Of a stretch of 64,000 nt of DNA, positions 40,401 through 52,093 are shown in pieces. The notes below the pieces were generated by a model. That model was not told the DNA's origin. It was given only the letters and a program-made list of their open reading frames with translations, and did not search any database. Numbering within the stretch: the stretch's first letter is position 1; each line of letters begins with the position of its first letter. Source of the DNA: Pelecanus crispus (lineage: Eukaryota > Chordata > Aves > Pelecaniformes > Pelecanidae); contig NC_134653.1 in NCBI RefSeq assembly GCF_030463565.1, positions 31,061,150 to 31,125,149 on the forward strand, given 5' to 3'. Position numbers and translations under genes: made by a program.

Positions 40401-43400
40401 TCTGCAAAATCCAGTTATGGCTTTCAGTAAGACTTAGCCAGCTGAGATGTGCACCGGAGGGGATGCGCGCTCGCACAGGGCTGCTCCGAACTGGGCGAGG
40501 AGGAGGAGGAGGGCAGGAGGAAAGCAGGGGCTGTCCCCCAGGGAGACACAGCTGGATCCCAGCTAGCTGCTGGCTCAGCAAAGCCCCTCCTGCCAGACCA
40601 AGCGCTGCCTGCAGCTGCCTCCAGCAGCCTGGGAGGACGAGGTTTAAGATATAAGGGCTGGCCTCTTTCAGATGCAACAGCGGGGCTGGCCAAGCTGCAG
40701 GGAGCACCGCCGGCTGCACTGCAGCAGGCAGGGCCAGCCACCATCCTGTGGTGGGGAAGGCAGCGGGCAGCCAGCCGGGCAGCCAGCCCCAGCAGATGCA
40801 CGGCTCCCCATGTCCGTCCGTGCAGGCCACGGCTCTGGAGGTGACGCTGCTCACCGTCCCCAAAGCCTTCAGCCACTCCTGCAGCCGGCTGGGCCGTATC
40901 CTGGCACGGGCAGAGGGGACAGCACGGGCAGAGGGCGGCTGCCTCCGCATGCACGGACACCTGCACCGTCCCCGCTGCGGTGGCAAAGCAACCCTGAACC
41001 GCAGCCACTGACACATCCAGAGCCTGTGGGCTCCTTCTTTCAGAGACAGCCGCGACGCTGCTGGTTTTCTTTCTTGTGCTTAACGATGAGGAACAAACCC
41101 CGCAGCCAAACCAGAGCAGCCAAGTGGCACGGTTTTATCCTGAGGTTTTGAGCACTGGAGCCAGTCCTGGCTCCTGGATTCACAGGAGGTGATAAGACTC
41201 AGCTGCCACGCACTGAAGGGAGATCTCCCAGGGGAAACCCAGATGCCCCCCAGCAGCAGCTCCTATAGGACCACCCCCTCGTACATACAGCAGCATAAAA
41301 CCCATACAGACCACGACGGGGTCCATGGGGGCCATCAGTTGGGAGCTGGGAGGTGTGACCCCCTGGGCGGAGGTAGCTTAGCCCCACCAAAATATCTTCC
41401 ATGGGCACTACAGGACGGCCTGGCACGTTCTGTCCACAATTAATCCCCACGAGCCTCCCAGGCAGGAAAGAGCCAGAACTAATTTGCCTGTAAAGCCCAT
41501 GCTCAGCTCCTGCAGGTCTCTGCTACGGAGACTTCACTCAGCCCTCAGTAATCTGGGATTATACGCAGCGCTGGGGCAATTAAGAAAAAGAGCTTTTCAA
41601 GCAGCAGACAATGCCTCCTGCAACCTATTTAAATTAATATAGCGAGAAAGATTATTTCTTGCAGCCCTTGGTTTAAAGCCTCCTTTGCCGGGGGGGCTGA
41701 TTTCTTTCTTTTCCTGCACACCCAGCAGCATTGCATCCTGCTGCACGCGGGAGATGGAGGCCCAGTTTGGGAAGAGATCGGCCTTTCCCATGAAGACTGC
41801 AGGCTCCAGGAGGGACCGGGGTTACCCTGAGCCCAGCCCAGCACAGGGGACAGACAGTGACTGGTCGGGGCAGGGGACAGTGACTGCCCCTGCTTGTCCC
41901 CATGGGATGGAGGCGTCGCACAGCGGCCATCTCCCCCCAGCTCCCGCGGCAGTGCTGCCGGACCCCTGCACGTCGCAGCTCACTGCAGAAAGCCCAGCAC
42001 ATCACAGGCTCTTTCCTGGAGCATCGCACTGGAGCGCTTCCCAAAATGACCCAGCCAAGATGGAAAACCCCAGACCCACTCGAGGGGCAGCATCCCCTGC
42101 AGCCCGAGGGGAGCGGTGGGCACTGCCCAGCGGAGGGTGAGCCCAGAGATCGCTGCAAATCCACAGAGAGAGCAATCTGCTCCACAGATCACATCCCAAC
42201 CCTCTGATGTATTCCCTTGGGTCCCCCCACATTGCCTAGGATCATGCTAGAGAGAGCCAGCCCCCTGCTCCCCCCGGGCCCCGGAGATCCCCATCCCACC
42301 TGGGGCAATGGATGTGTCCAGCAGCGGGTTGGACGTCTCGCTCCTCGCTGAGCAGTGCTGAACAGCAGGTCCCCCTGCCCCATGCTCGTCCCCCTGTCCC
42401 AGGCTGAGCTCCAGGCTCCAGAGGGGACCAGCACATCCTGAAGGAGGTACTGAAGCACAGAGATTTGTATCCCGGAGCAGAGCCAGCTCCCTGTACAGCT
42501 CAAGGTGATTGAGGTAGTCCCAAGGGGGACAGGAGGTTAGAAGAAGCAAAGATTTTCCTGGGGTCTGCTGGCCAGCAGGGACTGAGCTGGGAGAGATGCT
42601 AAACCCCCAGGGACACTGTATCCCCCATGGGTGAAGCTGGGAGAAAGGGATCCTGCGCCGCAGCCCTGGAAAGCGTGACTTTGGGTGGGAGCCTGGAGGG
42701 CTGGGGGTGCTGAGGGGTGGCTCCAGGGACCCAGCCCAGCCTTGCGTGGGGCTGCGTGGGGACACGGTGCCAGGCAGAGGCTTGGCTCCAGCATGAGGCT
42801 GCAGTGAGCAGAAAAAGGAAATAGCGGCGAAGGAAACCTCAGAGCACGGTGCAGCTGGAAGCTGGGGATGGGGTAACCCCGTCCCAGGCTGGCTGGAGCC
42901 CGTGGGCTGGTGGCCAGGGTGAGAGTTGCTGCCAGGGTGACAGCGAGGGCAGCTTGCTGTGGCACTGTAGGGCTGCTGGCACCCTGATCTGCTGCCAGGG
43001 CTGGGGAAAAGTTTCCCTGGGAAGGACAAGGCTTTTGTCTCTGGGAGACGAAAACCAGCCACACGCCCTGGCTGGGCTGCGAGGGGACGAGGGCACCATC
43101 GGGGCTTCCCTGCCCGCCCAGCCAGGCTGCAAGGGGCAGCGCCGGGCCCCCGTGCATCAGGGACCCTAAAGCCAAGGGGGAGATTTGGGCAGGGGTGAGC
43201 TGTGCCGCCGCAGGCTGGACTCGCCTCCTCGGGCACAGGGCTCTGGGAAAGCCATCCAAAAGCTGAGCAAAACCCCACAGGGAATTTTCCCTGGCCACAC
43301 GCCGCTCCCCGCCAGGCCTGTGTACAAGCACCGCGTACAGTAAATAATTAAAACTGCTAATGAACCCCGGCGCGGAGGAGCCCCTCGTGCTTAATGGTGT

Positions 43401-44200
43401 CGGACATAACGAGCCAGCCAGCACTCGCCACCCAGCCCGGTGAGTGGTTTCCCAAGCCCAGGGAAGGGGCAGCCCGTTACAAAGGATAACTCGGCACAAG
43501 TCCCCGGAGAGGGGAAGGTTATGGCAGTCACAGGGTGGGAAGGTGCAGGTGGGCCAGGGCCAGGCTGGGTGGGGGCACCCTGGGGCCAGGGGCTTGGTCC
43601 CCGCTGCCGGACTGTGCTTTCCGGCTCCAGATTGCCGAGAAACTTTAATCCTGCCTCACAGAAGAAACGGTTTATAATGCTCAGCTCAAGGTAACCTTCA
43701 GGCAGTTCTCCAACTGCCTCTGCTTTTCCTGCACACATTTTTTTTAACTTTATACTAAAATATTTCAGTAAGTTGTCAGCATGGATATGGAAAGAAGAAA
43801 ACAAAGAGGGGAGTTGTATTTGGAAGGTTTAGCATCTCTCCCCGTTTCCCTTGCCGAGATGTTCCTGCACAAAGTCTCGGGAGAAAGAGGAGGAGGAGGA
43901 GAGCTCTCTCCCTGCCTGCCTCCCGCTCCTCTCCGAAGCAAGAAACCCTTTCGAGAGCAGCAGAATACAGAGCGAAAAATCTCTGCCGAGGCGAGAATCA
44001 TTAACAACTCCTGCAAAGCATTCTTAACCCCTGGGGAGCCGGCAAGCTCTCCCACCTCCTCCCCAACTTCCCCGCACAGGCTGCCCGCATCTTCCCACGC
44101 ACATCCCCACCGAGCCGCCCGACCCCCCCCGCCCCTCGCTCGGTGCCCGCCGCCGGGGTCCCCCCGCCCCGGCCTGGGGGCTCCCCCCGCCGCTTCATAC

Positions 44201-44700
44201 CTTGCGCTTTTCAGCCTTTTTTTTTTTTTTTCTTTTTTCCCTCCCTTTATTCCTCCCGTTTTTAACCCGTCCCCCCCCGCCTGCAGCGCGGATGCCCCTT
44301 CCCCGCAGCCCAACTTCGCGGCGGAGCCCCCCCCGCCCCCCGCCGCCGCCTCCTACCCGCCCCGGGCGCTCTCCCAGGCCGGCCCGGCCGCCGCCGCCGC
44401 CGCCGCTCCATGCGCCGGCCGCCCCCGGGAGCGGCGGGGCCGGGGTGGCCCCCGCCGGGCGCTCACCGCCGCCCGGCCCCCGCCGCGCCCCCGCACCGCC
44501 GCCGGCCCTGCCCCGCCGCCGGGGCTCCGCTCATGCCGGCCGCGGCGGGGGGGGCCCGGCCCGGCGGCTGCCGCTCGCTTCTGCCCGGAGCCGCTCCCGG
44601 GCGCCGGTTCTTAACGCCTCCATCCAGCCCCGCTGCGGCTCCGCTCCCTGCGCCGGCCTGCAGCGCTGCCGCCGCTTAACCCCCTCCCTCCCGCCGCGAC
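44201..44700 (-). ncRNA. WSCD2: Candidate non-coding first exon of WSCD2 (5' UTR)
   Basis: On the - strand the island contains two good donors: CAAG|GTATGA, with the exon edge at 44201, and CGGCG|GTGAGC, with the exon edge at 44467. Either could end a non-coding first exon that splices to the 5' UTR of coding exon 1 near 33.1 kb. The upper end (start site) is a guess. This is spliced mRNA leader rather than a stand-alone RNA gene. Confidence 0.3.
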
Positions 44701-44705
44701 GGCCG

Positions 44706-44728
44706 CCCCCCCCCCCCCCCCCCCCCCC
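44706..44728. repeat. C23 homopolymer in the CpG island
   Basis: Twenty-three consecutive C residues (G on the WSCD2 sense strand) are followed closely by T-rich tracts at 44752-44780. This is hard to sequence and may be mis-sized. On the - strand it could fold into a G-quadruplex near the presumed start of transcription. Confidence 0.9.
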
Positions 44729-44950
44729 GCCTCCCGCCTCTCCGCTTCGGTATTTTTTTTTTTCTTCTTTTTTTTTTTCCTCCTGTTTGGGAATGAGGAT
44801 GGTTTCGGAAAGCGGCTGCCGGCCAGCCCCGGCCCCGCCGCTGCGCTCAAGGGCAAGGGATGAGGGGGATGCGGAGGGTAGCGGGCTCCCCCCACCCGGG
44901 ACCCGGCCCCAGCGCTGCCCCGAGCCCCGGCACTTCGGTCCGGCCTGGAT

Positions 44951-47900
44951 GTATTGAATGGGGCCAGCCAGAAATAAATAAATAAATGCAAAAATAAACA
45001 AACACAATAAAATAATAATAATAATAATAAAATATATATATTTGTGTCAGATCAATGAAAAAATGAATTTGAAAACTTCCCGACTCTAGGAATAGGGAAT
45101 ATGACGATTGTAAAGTGATTAAGGTGAGGAGGGATTTCCCCCACCTCTTTATTGGCATTGGGGGGGGATTTTTCGGGTGTGCTGGTGGTAGCTGGAAGCC
45201 CCGTCGCCTGCTCGGTGCTGCCTGCGCCGCGGCGGCAGCGTGCCCGGCTGCCTCCCGCTCCGCCGGCACGCCAGGCCACGGCACGCACCGAGTCCCTCCA
45301 GGTCAGGACATAATTAAAAAAGGATCTAGAGAAAATACCCCTGCCTTAACGTGATTAAGGCAGCAACCTTCGGTGGCCATGGACCCTTCTCCCAAAAGCA
45401 TCTTTGCTGCAGACAGGGATACGGGCTCGGCGGGCGGCATTTTTCCAGGCGATGAACCCAGCTGTCCCCGGGGGAGTGGGGGGACCCCGAGCAATGTGCC
45501 CGCAGTGGTGGGCTGCTTGTGGCTGCGATTTGCTGGGGTTCGTGCATCCCAGCATTCCAGCATCCTGCTGGCAGCCCCCGCTCCCAGAGCCGATGGTGGG
45601 GAGGTCCGGAGTTTCGGGAAAGCATGGGCTGAAGGGAGGGATGGATCCTGCTACTGTCCCCACCGAGGGAAACTGCAGCCTCAGCTCAGTCCATGCTGGA
45701 TGCGAGAGCATCCATGTGCGAGGAAGCCATCCGAAACTGCCCCAGGCAGGCGCAGGCAGGCGCACGGACCGCGGCAGCTCGTTTCCATAGGAAACCAGGC
45801 TGGCGAGTGCTGCCTCAGCTCCAGGCTGGGGGCTGAAGAGCTCTTTGTACTATTTTTATCCTCCTGGTACTAGGTTTCTTGGGTTTGGCCATGCAAGTGC
45901 TCCGTCTTTCTGGGCAAGGCCGCGTGGGACCTGGGGGGAGATGAGACCTGCCATCGGCTGGGGACAGCAGCAGCAGCCAGGCAGTCCCCTGCCTGCCCCA
46001 GGGCTTTCCCTGCTTCCAAATGGTCCCATTTTCCCCACAAAACCAGCAATTCTGTCTCACATTTTGTAAAAACAGGGATGTCTTCTCCGCAGCTTCCCAG
46101 TGGGGTGTTTGCAATTCCAGGTCTCCTAATGGGATGCACAGTGCCTTCCCCCTGGACGAGCATCCATCAGAACAAAGTTTGCTTCCTGTTGGCTTCTCTT
46201 TAAACCCCCTCCTGCGCCTTGGGGAGCCCGGGGCTGGAACATGCATGGAGGGCATATATATGCATGGAGGGTGCCGCCGGCAGGCAAGGGGCAGCGGGGC
46301 AAAGGAAGCAGGTGAGCAATGCCAACACATGCCTGTGGGTTTTTAAAGCACGCACAGGCTGGAGGAACAAGAATTTGGCTGGCTCTGGCAGGTTAGCTGC
46401 TCAACAGCCATTTTGACAGGTGCGAGGGAAAATTTAGAGTCATTGGTTTAAAACCGCGCTCGCAAAAATAACTTTCAGAAACTGTTTTATTTTGCTTTTC
46501 CTAGGCTAGGCTTGCCCCAAGAGCGATGAGGGATCCTCCTGAAACATCAGGTAGGTTTTCCTTATTACCGTGATGTAAATGAAGTGACTCCAAACACGCT
46601 CAGCAGCCTGAGCTGCTCCCAGTGATGCTGCACCAGAAGGACCCAGTTCTGCAGGGCTTTAAGGGTGTTTTTCATCCCAAAGGCCTCGAGGTTATTGCCA
46701 GGGGACTTTTGACATTGGCCTTAAGTGTCCCCAAGTACTAATGTCCTTAATAAAATAAATCCCTACGTCAGGGATGTCGGGTTTTGAGGCAAAAGTGTCT
46801 GCTGAGGTTTCTGCAGACAGCCTTATCCAGGGGAGCAGAGCCCAGGGCACCCAGTGCCCTGGCACCCCTGGCACCGGGCTGACTTTCATTGCATAAGGGC
46901 TCGGGGCAAACGCCGGGTCCCCACTGTGGTGGGGACACTGGAACGGCTGTCCCCTCCTCCCCGCTAAGGCAGCAGGCTGCAGCCCTCCTTTCTGGGTCTC
47001 TTCAGAAACTTCTAATTACCCAGCCTGTCTCAGGAGGGCTCGTCAGCGGGGGAAAAAAGAGGATACGGTGCATTATAAGAGTAGAAAAGGCTGCATAAAA
47101 TCTCATTTTGAGGATTATGAAGTACCAGCACAAAAAAGCTGTAAACAGGATGTCTAAAAAGATCTTAAGCATAAAGGTCAGAATCTACAATTTAAATGGG
47201 TCGCTTGTTGCTTTCTTGCTCTGTGCCACTAATGAGCCAGGATGTAGAAAAACAAGTTTGGTTCTAAAGCCACATTTCGGTCCTTTTGTGATTTGAAATG
47301 TTAAATTTTTAGCAGCAAACTTTTTCCCTGGGGGGTGCAGGGGTGCAGCTGAAAGGGGTTTCCCTCCCCCTGGTCCCAGCATCTCCATGGCAGCAGCAGG
47401 AGGGGACCAGCGGAGACGGGGATGCTCGAGCCCAAGGCCTTTGCAGGTGGGTGATGCTGCAACAGCATCCCAGCCCCGGGGGTCTCGGACAGCCGGTGCG
47501 GGGGCCATGGCACGAGGCTCTGCCTTCCTCCTGAGGATGAGGCCGGCGCTTGCAGACATTGCCAGGCACTGGGTTACTAAGGCAGTGGCATCCAGGGAAC
47601 GGCAGGATGAGGAGCCTCATTTGAGTCATTTACTTATTTATATCCTCACTGAGCCCCCAGTGTGCTCATCCGGGGGCTCCCACCTCCTGGGCGGTGGAAA
47701 ATGTGCCTGAAATCCAAGCTTTCCTGGAGGTTTCAATGCCTGGGGGAGCTGGGCTGGGTTATCGGGGAACAGCTGATTAAAAGCCAATATTCAGCAAATC
47801 TTGTGCTCTCAGTGCTTGTCTCTGCTTTGGCCAACCTAAGCAATGCAGGGCAGAAAAGAGAGAGACAGCCCAGAAATAACTAATGCTGCAAATTAATGAG

Positions 47901-50900
47901 CTTCTGCTGGCAATGCAGATGCCTTTCCTCCTTTTTCATTTACGCGTTGCGTCATTACAACTTTGGCAGGAGCAAGCTGAAGTCACTGAAATGGGGGCAA
48001 GGCAGGGTTGCCCCAGTGGTTTTTAATTGCTTGCAGGGGGGAGTTTTGGGGTCTGTGGGGAGTGGGAGGCAGGAGGTGTGTGTGAGCTGCAGTGCCCCAA
48101 GCATCGCTCACGTCCCCGGCATCATCCCGGGCGCTGAAAAGGATGGGTCAGCCCTTGGCAGCTGTAGGGAGGAACATTGTGAAGCGGCTCATGCTTTTTT
48201 TGCATGGGGAGCCATGCACGGTGGTCCCCCTCCAGCAGCCATGAGATGCTCGAGGGTCCTCCCCAATGCTGGCATCTCCCCAGCCCCCTGGGAAGCTGCT
48301 GCATGGCCACGGTCCCCTGGGACCAACGTGCACATCTCCCGGAGACTGCATCTCCCAGTAACCATCCCCTGAGGGCTTGCACCTCTCTTGCTCTGATTTT
48401 TCTTAATTAACTCATTAGGATGCCAGTGAAGGTGATGGAGTCTCCCAGGAGGGACCTGCTTTTCTGGTGCAGGCAGTGATGGGCTGCCCAAGCCCTGCTG
48501 CCTGCAAGCTCAAGAAACACCCTGTGGCTGCAAATCAAGGGCGTCAATTTAGGGTAAGAGAAGGGAAAAAAAAAGATGGGGGATATTGTAATGCTGAGAC
48601 AGGCTTCTGTGGACACTTGCTGGAGCCGCGGGGCCAGGAGGATGGACACAGGCCTCCGGTGTCTTGGCGTTGTTTTTGTGATTATTTGGAGTGGGGGGGA
48701 ATTAATTAAAAGAAAGCCCAAACAAGAAAGAGGCAACCATGTGGATTAAAGCTGGAAGGAAGAGGATTAAGAGACTGAAGGGAAAAGAAGTGCAGAGAAT
48801 GCAGATGGAGAGGAGATTTCCCCTTTCAGCCATTCTGCCTTCTGAAAAAGGGGAAAAAAAAAGATTTTGATAAGCTCTTTAAAAAAATTCATGAGGTTTC
48901 CATTTCTCTGTTTATTTATTTGTTCCCCAGGATAAACTCCTGAAATACAACATCTCATTTGTCAGCAGGCCCCAGGGAGCAGGGCATAAATCAGATTTCC
49001 CTACTAATAAAGTATAAAAAGCCAACACTCTGCAACTGTGCTGCCATGCTGGCCTGGGGCAGGAGGGGACATCTTGGGGCAGGAGGGGACATCTTGGGGC
49101 AGGAGGGGATGGCTCAGGGCAGGACGGGATGACTCAGGGCACATGCAAGGGATTCTGCAGGTGATGCATTTCTGGCTGGACCTGGCCCATGCAAAAGGGA
49201 AGGGGGTTGACAGCCCCACAGCCCCGGGGGGGCTTAATGGGGGGTGGCGTGGGTGGGAGGTGGTGGGGGGCTGCATGGGGTGGGAGATGCTGCCCCGAGC
49301 GCCGGCACGGCTCTGTGTGTGGCAGCAGCCGGTGCCCCCCGATGCGGGGGCAGAGCAGGGGAAGCTGTGGGGCATCAGCCCCATCTCGCCTACGCAGATG
49401 CTGGGCAGATGGGAGCCAGCTTTGGTGGTCCCTGGGGAGCTGTGCTGCCAGGGGGGAGAGGAAACGTGGGGATCTGGGCAGCTAATGCACCCCACGGGGG
49501 AACCCCGGACAGGGCTCCCATGGGGCAGCACCATCCCCACGCAGTCCAACCCCAAAACATCCTCAGTGAGGGCCATTTGCCCCCTAAGCACAAAGCAAGA
49601 AATGGTGCAGGAATTCACGAGGACAGGTCATTTTGCAATTGATGGGGCTGCCACCAGGTAACCTTGGGCCCAGCACTTAATTTTTCTGGGCTGGTGCAGT
49701 CTCAAATGCAGATGAAAATGCCTCCCAGGGGTGTCCTCAGGCTTAATGAGTGTCGGAGAGATGTCCTGAGAGCAGCACTGCGGTCCACGTCCCTGCAGCC
49801 TATGTGACGGCGCAGCCCAGCGCAGCACCACCTGTTAAAGTTCAAAAAGAGATTTAATTTTAATTTCTTTCCACTAAATGATGGATCCAGTTTTGTCTTT
49901 CATGTGTTTTGTAGCTTGCAAACTGCCCTTTGGAGCGCAGCGGGAACCAGGTGGGGTGCCAGGCTGTGGCTGTGCCATGGTGGGGCTGGGAGGCTGCGAG
50001 AGCCGGCATCACCAAACCCTTTCTCGCAGACCCCGGTGAGCAGCTTCTCCATGGTGAGAATTTCTTCCTGCCCTGCAAACTTCTGGCTTTTGAGGCAAAA
50101 GTGTTTGAGGGAAGGAATTTTCATGCCCGTTGGAGAGTCTGCATGGGCCTGCCCGGGGTCCCCCAGCAGCACCCGCCCCCAGGGACCCGCTCTGCACAGA
50201 GGGGACGGCAGCCGCGTGCCCAGGACTGGAGCCACTGGGATGCGGGAAAATAAATCATCAGGGCTGAACCGTGCCTGCAGCAAGTCCTGGGGCAGCGCAG
50301 GTCTCGGACAAGGGTCATGCGTGATTAAACACCCAGGGAGACAGTGATGGATGTGGGGAAGGGCTGGGGCAGGGGCATGGGTGATGCTCTGCCCTGCGCC
50401 CCGTGGCAGCGGCCGGCCCTGGCCTGGGCAGAGGGCAGCGCCGCAGATCTTCAATCATGGATGGAGTTGGCGTACAGCAGGGCTGTAAATTTGCTGGTGA
50501 CCAGTTTGTGTCCCCCTCCAGAAGCATTGGGGCTCAGCCTGCGGCCATGGCCCTGGGGGTGGTTTTGGTCCGTCCCCAGGGTGGCTGTTGGGTCAGGGCA
50601 TTCCTGACTTGAATGGATCCCCAAATCCTTGTGGCAGTGGCTTCCCCGCCGGCAAGTGAGGTGGCGTGGGGGCCGCTGCAGGGGAGGCAGCGCGGGTGTT
50701 TTGCTGGGGGAGGAACAGAGAAACTGTCTGCACGCACGGATTCATCCCGATGCTTCAATGGAGGAGTGGATCCGGAGGCAAAATTGCTTTGCATGGCTTT
50801 GCTACGGGATTTCAGTGTCTTCATCTGGTGCTGGCTGATAAATGAGCTGGCTGCTCCCCCGTGCTGTGCCAGGCAGTGTCGAGCACTGCTGCAGCAGAGC

Positions 50901-51340
50901 AGCAGAAGCTGGAGATGCTCCTTGTCCTCCCTGGGCCTGGTTTGCACTCAAGATGCCTCTGGATGGGGAAAAGATGGGGCACAGCGAGGCGAGCCCAGCC
51001 TTATTCCTGCTTGGAATGGGGAAACTTGTGAAAACCTTCCAAAAAATCCCCATTTTCACCATTGTCCCCCAGCAGCTCCTGCGTGGTGATGGTCGGCGAT
51101 TGCCACTGGTGAAGCGATTTGCTCTGACCTCTTCCTTGCTGGTGCGGAACATCTGAGGGCCAGGCTGAGGGCAGGGGGATGGCTCCCACGGGGCTTTGCC
51201 CAGCCCAGGCTGGGGATTCAGGCTGGCACGGGGATGGAGCAGCCGCTCAGCAGAAGTGCAGCTCTCCTCTCTTTTCTTGCAAAAGAAACAAGATTTGCTT
51301 GTGCCATCCAGAGCTGTTCCCCTTATTTCAAAGGTGGCCA
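44951..51340. other. Intergenic, no gene seen
   Basis: Simple repeats include an AATA/ATA run at 44975-45045, a direct ATGCATGGAGGG repeat flanking ATATAT at about 46240-46271, and a 21-base repeat (GGGCAGGAGGGGACATCTTGG type) at 49057-49138. AT-rich patches occur near 46430-46500, 47090-47210 and 48840-49020. None of the open frames resembles a known protein. Confidence 0.5.
49057..49138. repeat. 21-bp tandem repeat, about four copies
   Basis: The unit GGCAGGAGGGGACATCTTGGG occurs two to three times almost exactly, then in diverged copies reading GGATGGCTCAGGGCAGGACGG. It is a short intergenic array. Confidence 0.75.
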
Positions 51341-51348
51341 TTGTATTA

Positions 51349-51349
<1 letters not shown>

Positions 51350-51413
<64 letters not shown>

Positions 51414-51457
51414 CCATCATCATCATTATCATCATCATCATTATCATTATCATTATT
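51350..51457. repeat. (TTA)n(TCA)n compound trinucleotide microsatellite
   Basis: A run of about 18 TTA units (51354-51408) passes into ATC/ATT units (51409-51457). The translated frames are homopolymeric Tyr, Leu, Ile or His and are meaningless. Length is likely polymorphic. Confidence 0.95.
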
Positions 51458-51979
51458 CTGCACCTGGCTGGGAGTAGAGCTCAGCTAGGGCTGCCCTTCT
51501 CCAAATGACGCCTGGGAGACTCCTGCAGATAATTCCTGTCAATATTAATGCATTAAAGGGAGGATAAAGCCCATAAAGTCCAGGTCTGCTTGTTCTTGTA
51601 CAAAAGAGGATGACTATTTCAGCCGTTCCCCGGCATGATGAAGGCCAATGGTACGTCAGAAATTAACCACCGGTAAAACGCCCGGCGCTGGTGCCGGAGA
51701 GCGAGGTAGCTTTTGAGGGCGGCCAGGCCAGCAGCTCGGTGCGTGCTGGGGTTGAAGACCAGCACAGGGGCAGGACAGGGTGAGGGACAGCGTGGCATCT
51801 CCTGCACACACACAGCACCGCTGCGGGGCTGCATCCTGCCCTGGGCCGGGCAGCCAGCCTGGCTCTGACGCAGCCACAATCTGCCCTCATGGTGCTGTCC
51901 TGGCGCTGCGTCCATCCCCAAAGCAGCGGTGCCCCAGGGCTGTCTGCTGCAGGCTGCTCAGACCTGCCGAAGACCTGGC

Positions 51980-52093
51980 ACAGCCACAGCCACAGCCATA
52001 GTCCTGGTCCTGGTCCCAGTCCTGGTCCTGGTCCTGATCCCAGTCCTGGTCCCAGTCCTGGTCCCGGTCCTGGTCCTGGTCCTGGTCCTGAAC
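51980..52093. repeat. CCTGGT/CCCAGT hexanucleotide repeat
   Basis: A CCACAG repeat leads into about 15 six-base units of CCTGGT, with variants CCCAGT, CCCGGT and CCTGAT. Open frames reading Gly-Pro repeats on either strand are artefacts of the period. Confidence 0.9.

Larger units (their letters stand above)
32975..44200 (-). other. WSCD2: WSCD2 5' UTR remainder and first intron (inferred), no other gene seen
   Basis: If the CpG island at about 44-45 kb is the WSCD2 promoter, this stretch is mostly the intron between a non-coding first exon and coding exon 1. It contains an imperfect CA/TG-rich run at 33935-34015, an AT-rich candidate element at 34665-34855, a G-tract cluster at 35686-35723, a 21/42-bp tandem repeat at 37389-37494 and an ATT run near 39700. 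The long open frames here (398 codons at 33.5-34.7 kb, 343 and 320 codons on the - strand at 42.2-43.5 kb) are low-complexity and rejected. Confidence 0.4.
44000..44950 (-). promoter_or_regulatory. WSCD2: CpG island, probable WSCD2 promoter
   Basis: Here CpG dinucleotides become dense, with GCC/CGC runs (44331-44405, 44410-44600), no TATA box that I can see and low-complexity tracts: a T run at 44217-44232, a C run of 23 at 44706-44728 and T-rich 44752-44780. It is the strongest island in the window and lies upstream of WSCD2, about 11 kb from coding exon 1. Assignment to WSCD2 is by position; a divergent or unannotated transcript could also start here. Confidence 0.6.

Noticed and set aside
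42247-43499. Overlapping 343- and 320-codon frames on the - strand
   Set aside because: Two frames open over the same GC-rich DNA, both Pro/Ser-rich without conserved motifs; open in several frames at once means base composition, not coding.
43781-44614. 277-codon frame through the CpG island
   Set aside because: The second half is Pro/Ala/Arg homopolymers from GCC runs. The region fits a promoter and untranslated exon better.
51179-51508. Frames with long Ile, Leu or Tyr runs
   Set aside because: They are translations of the TTA/TCA microsatellite.
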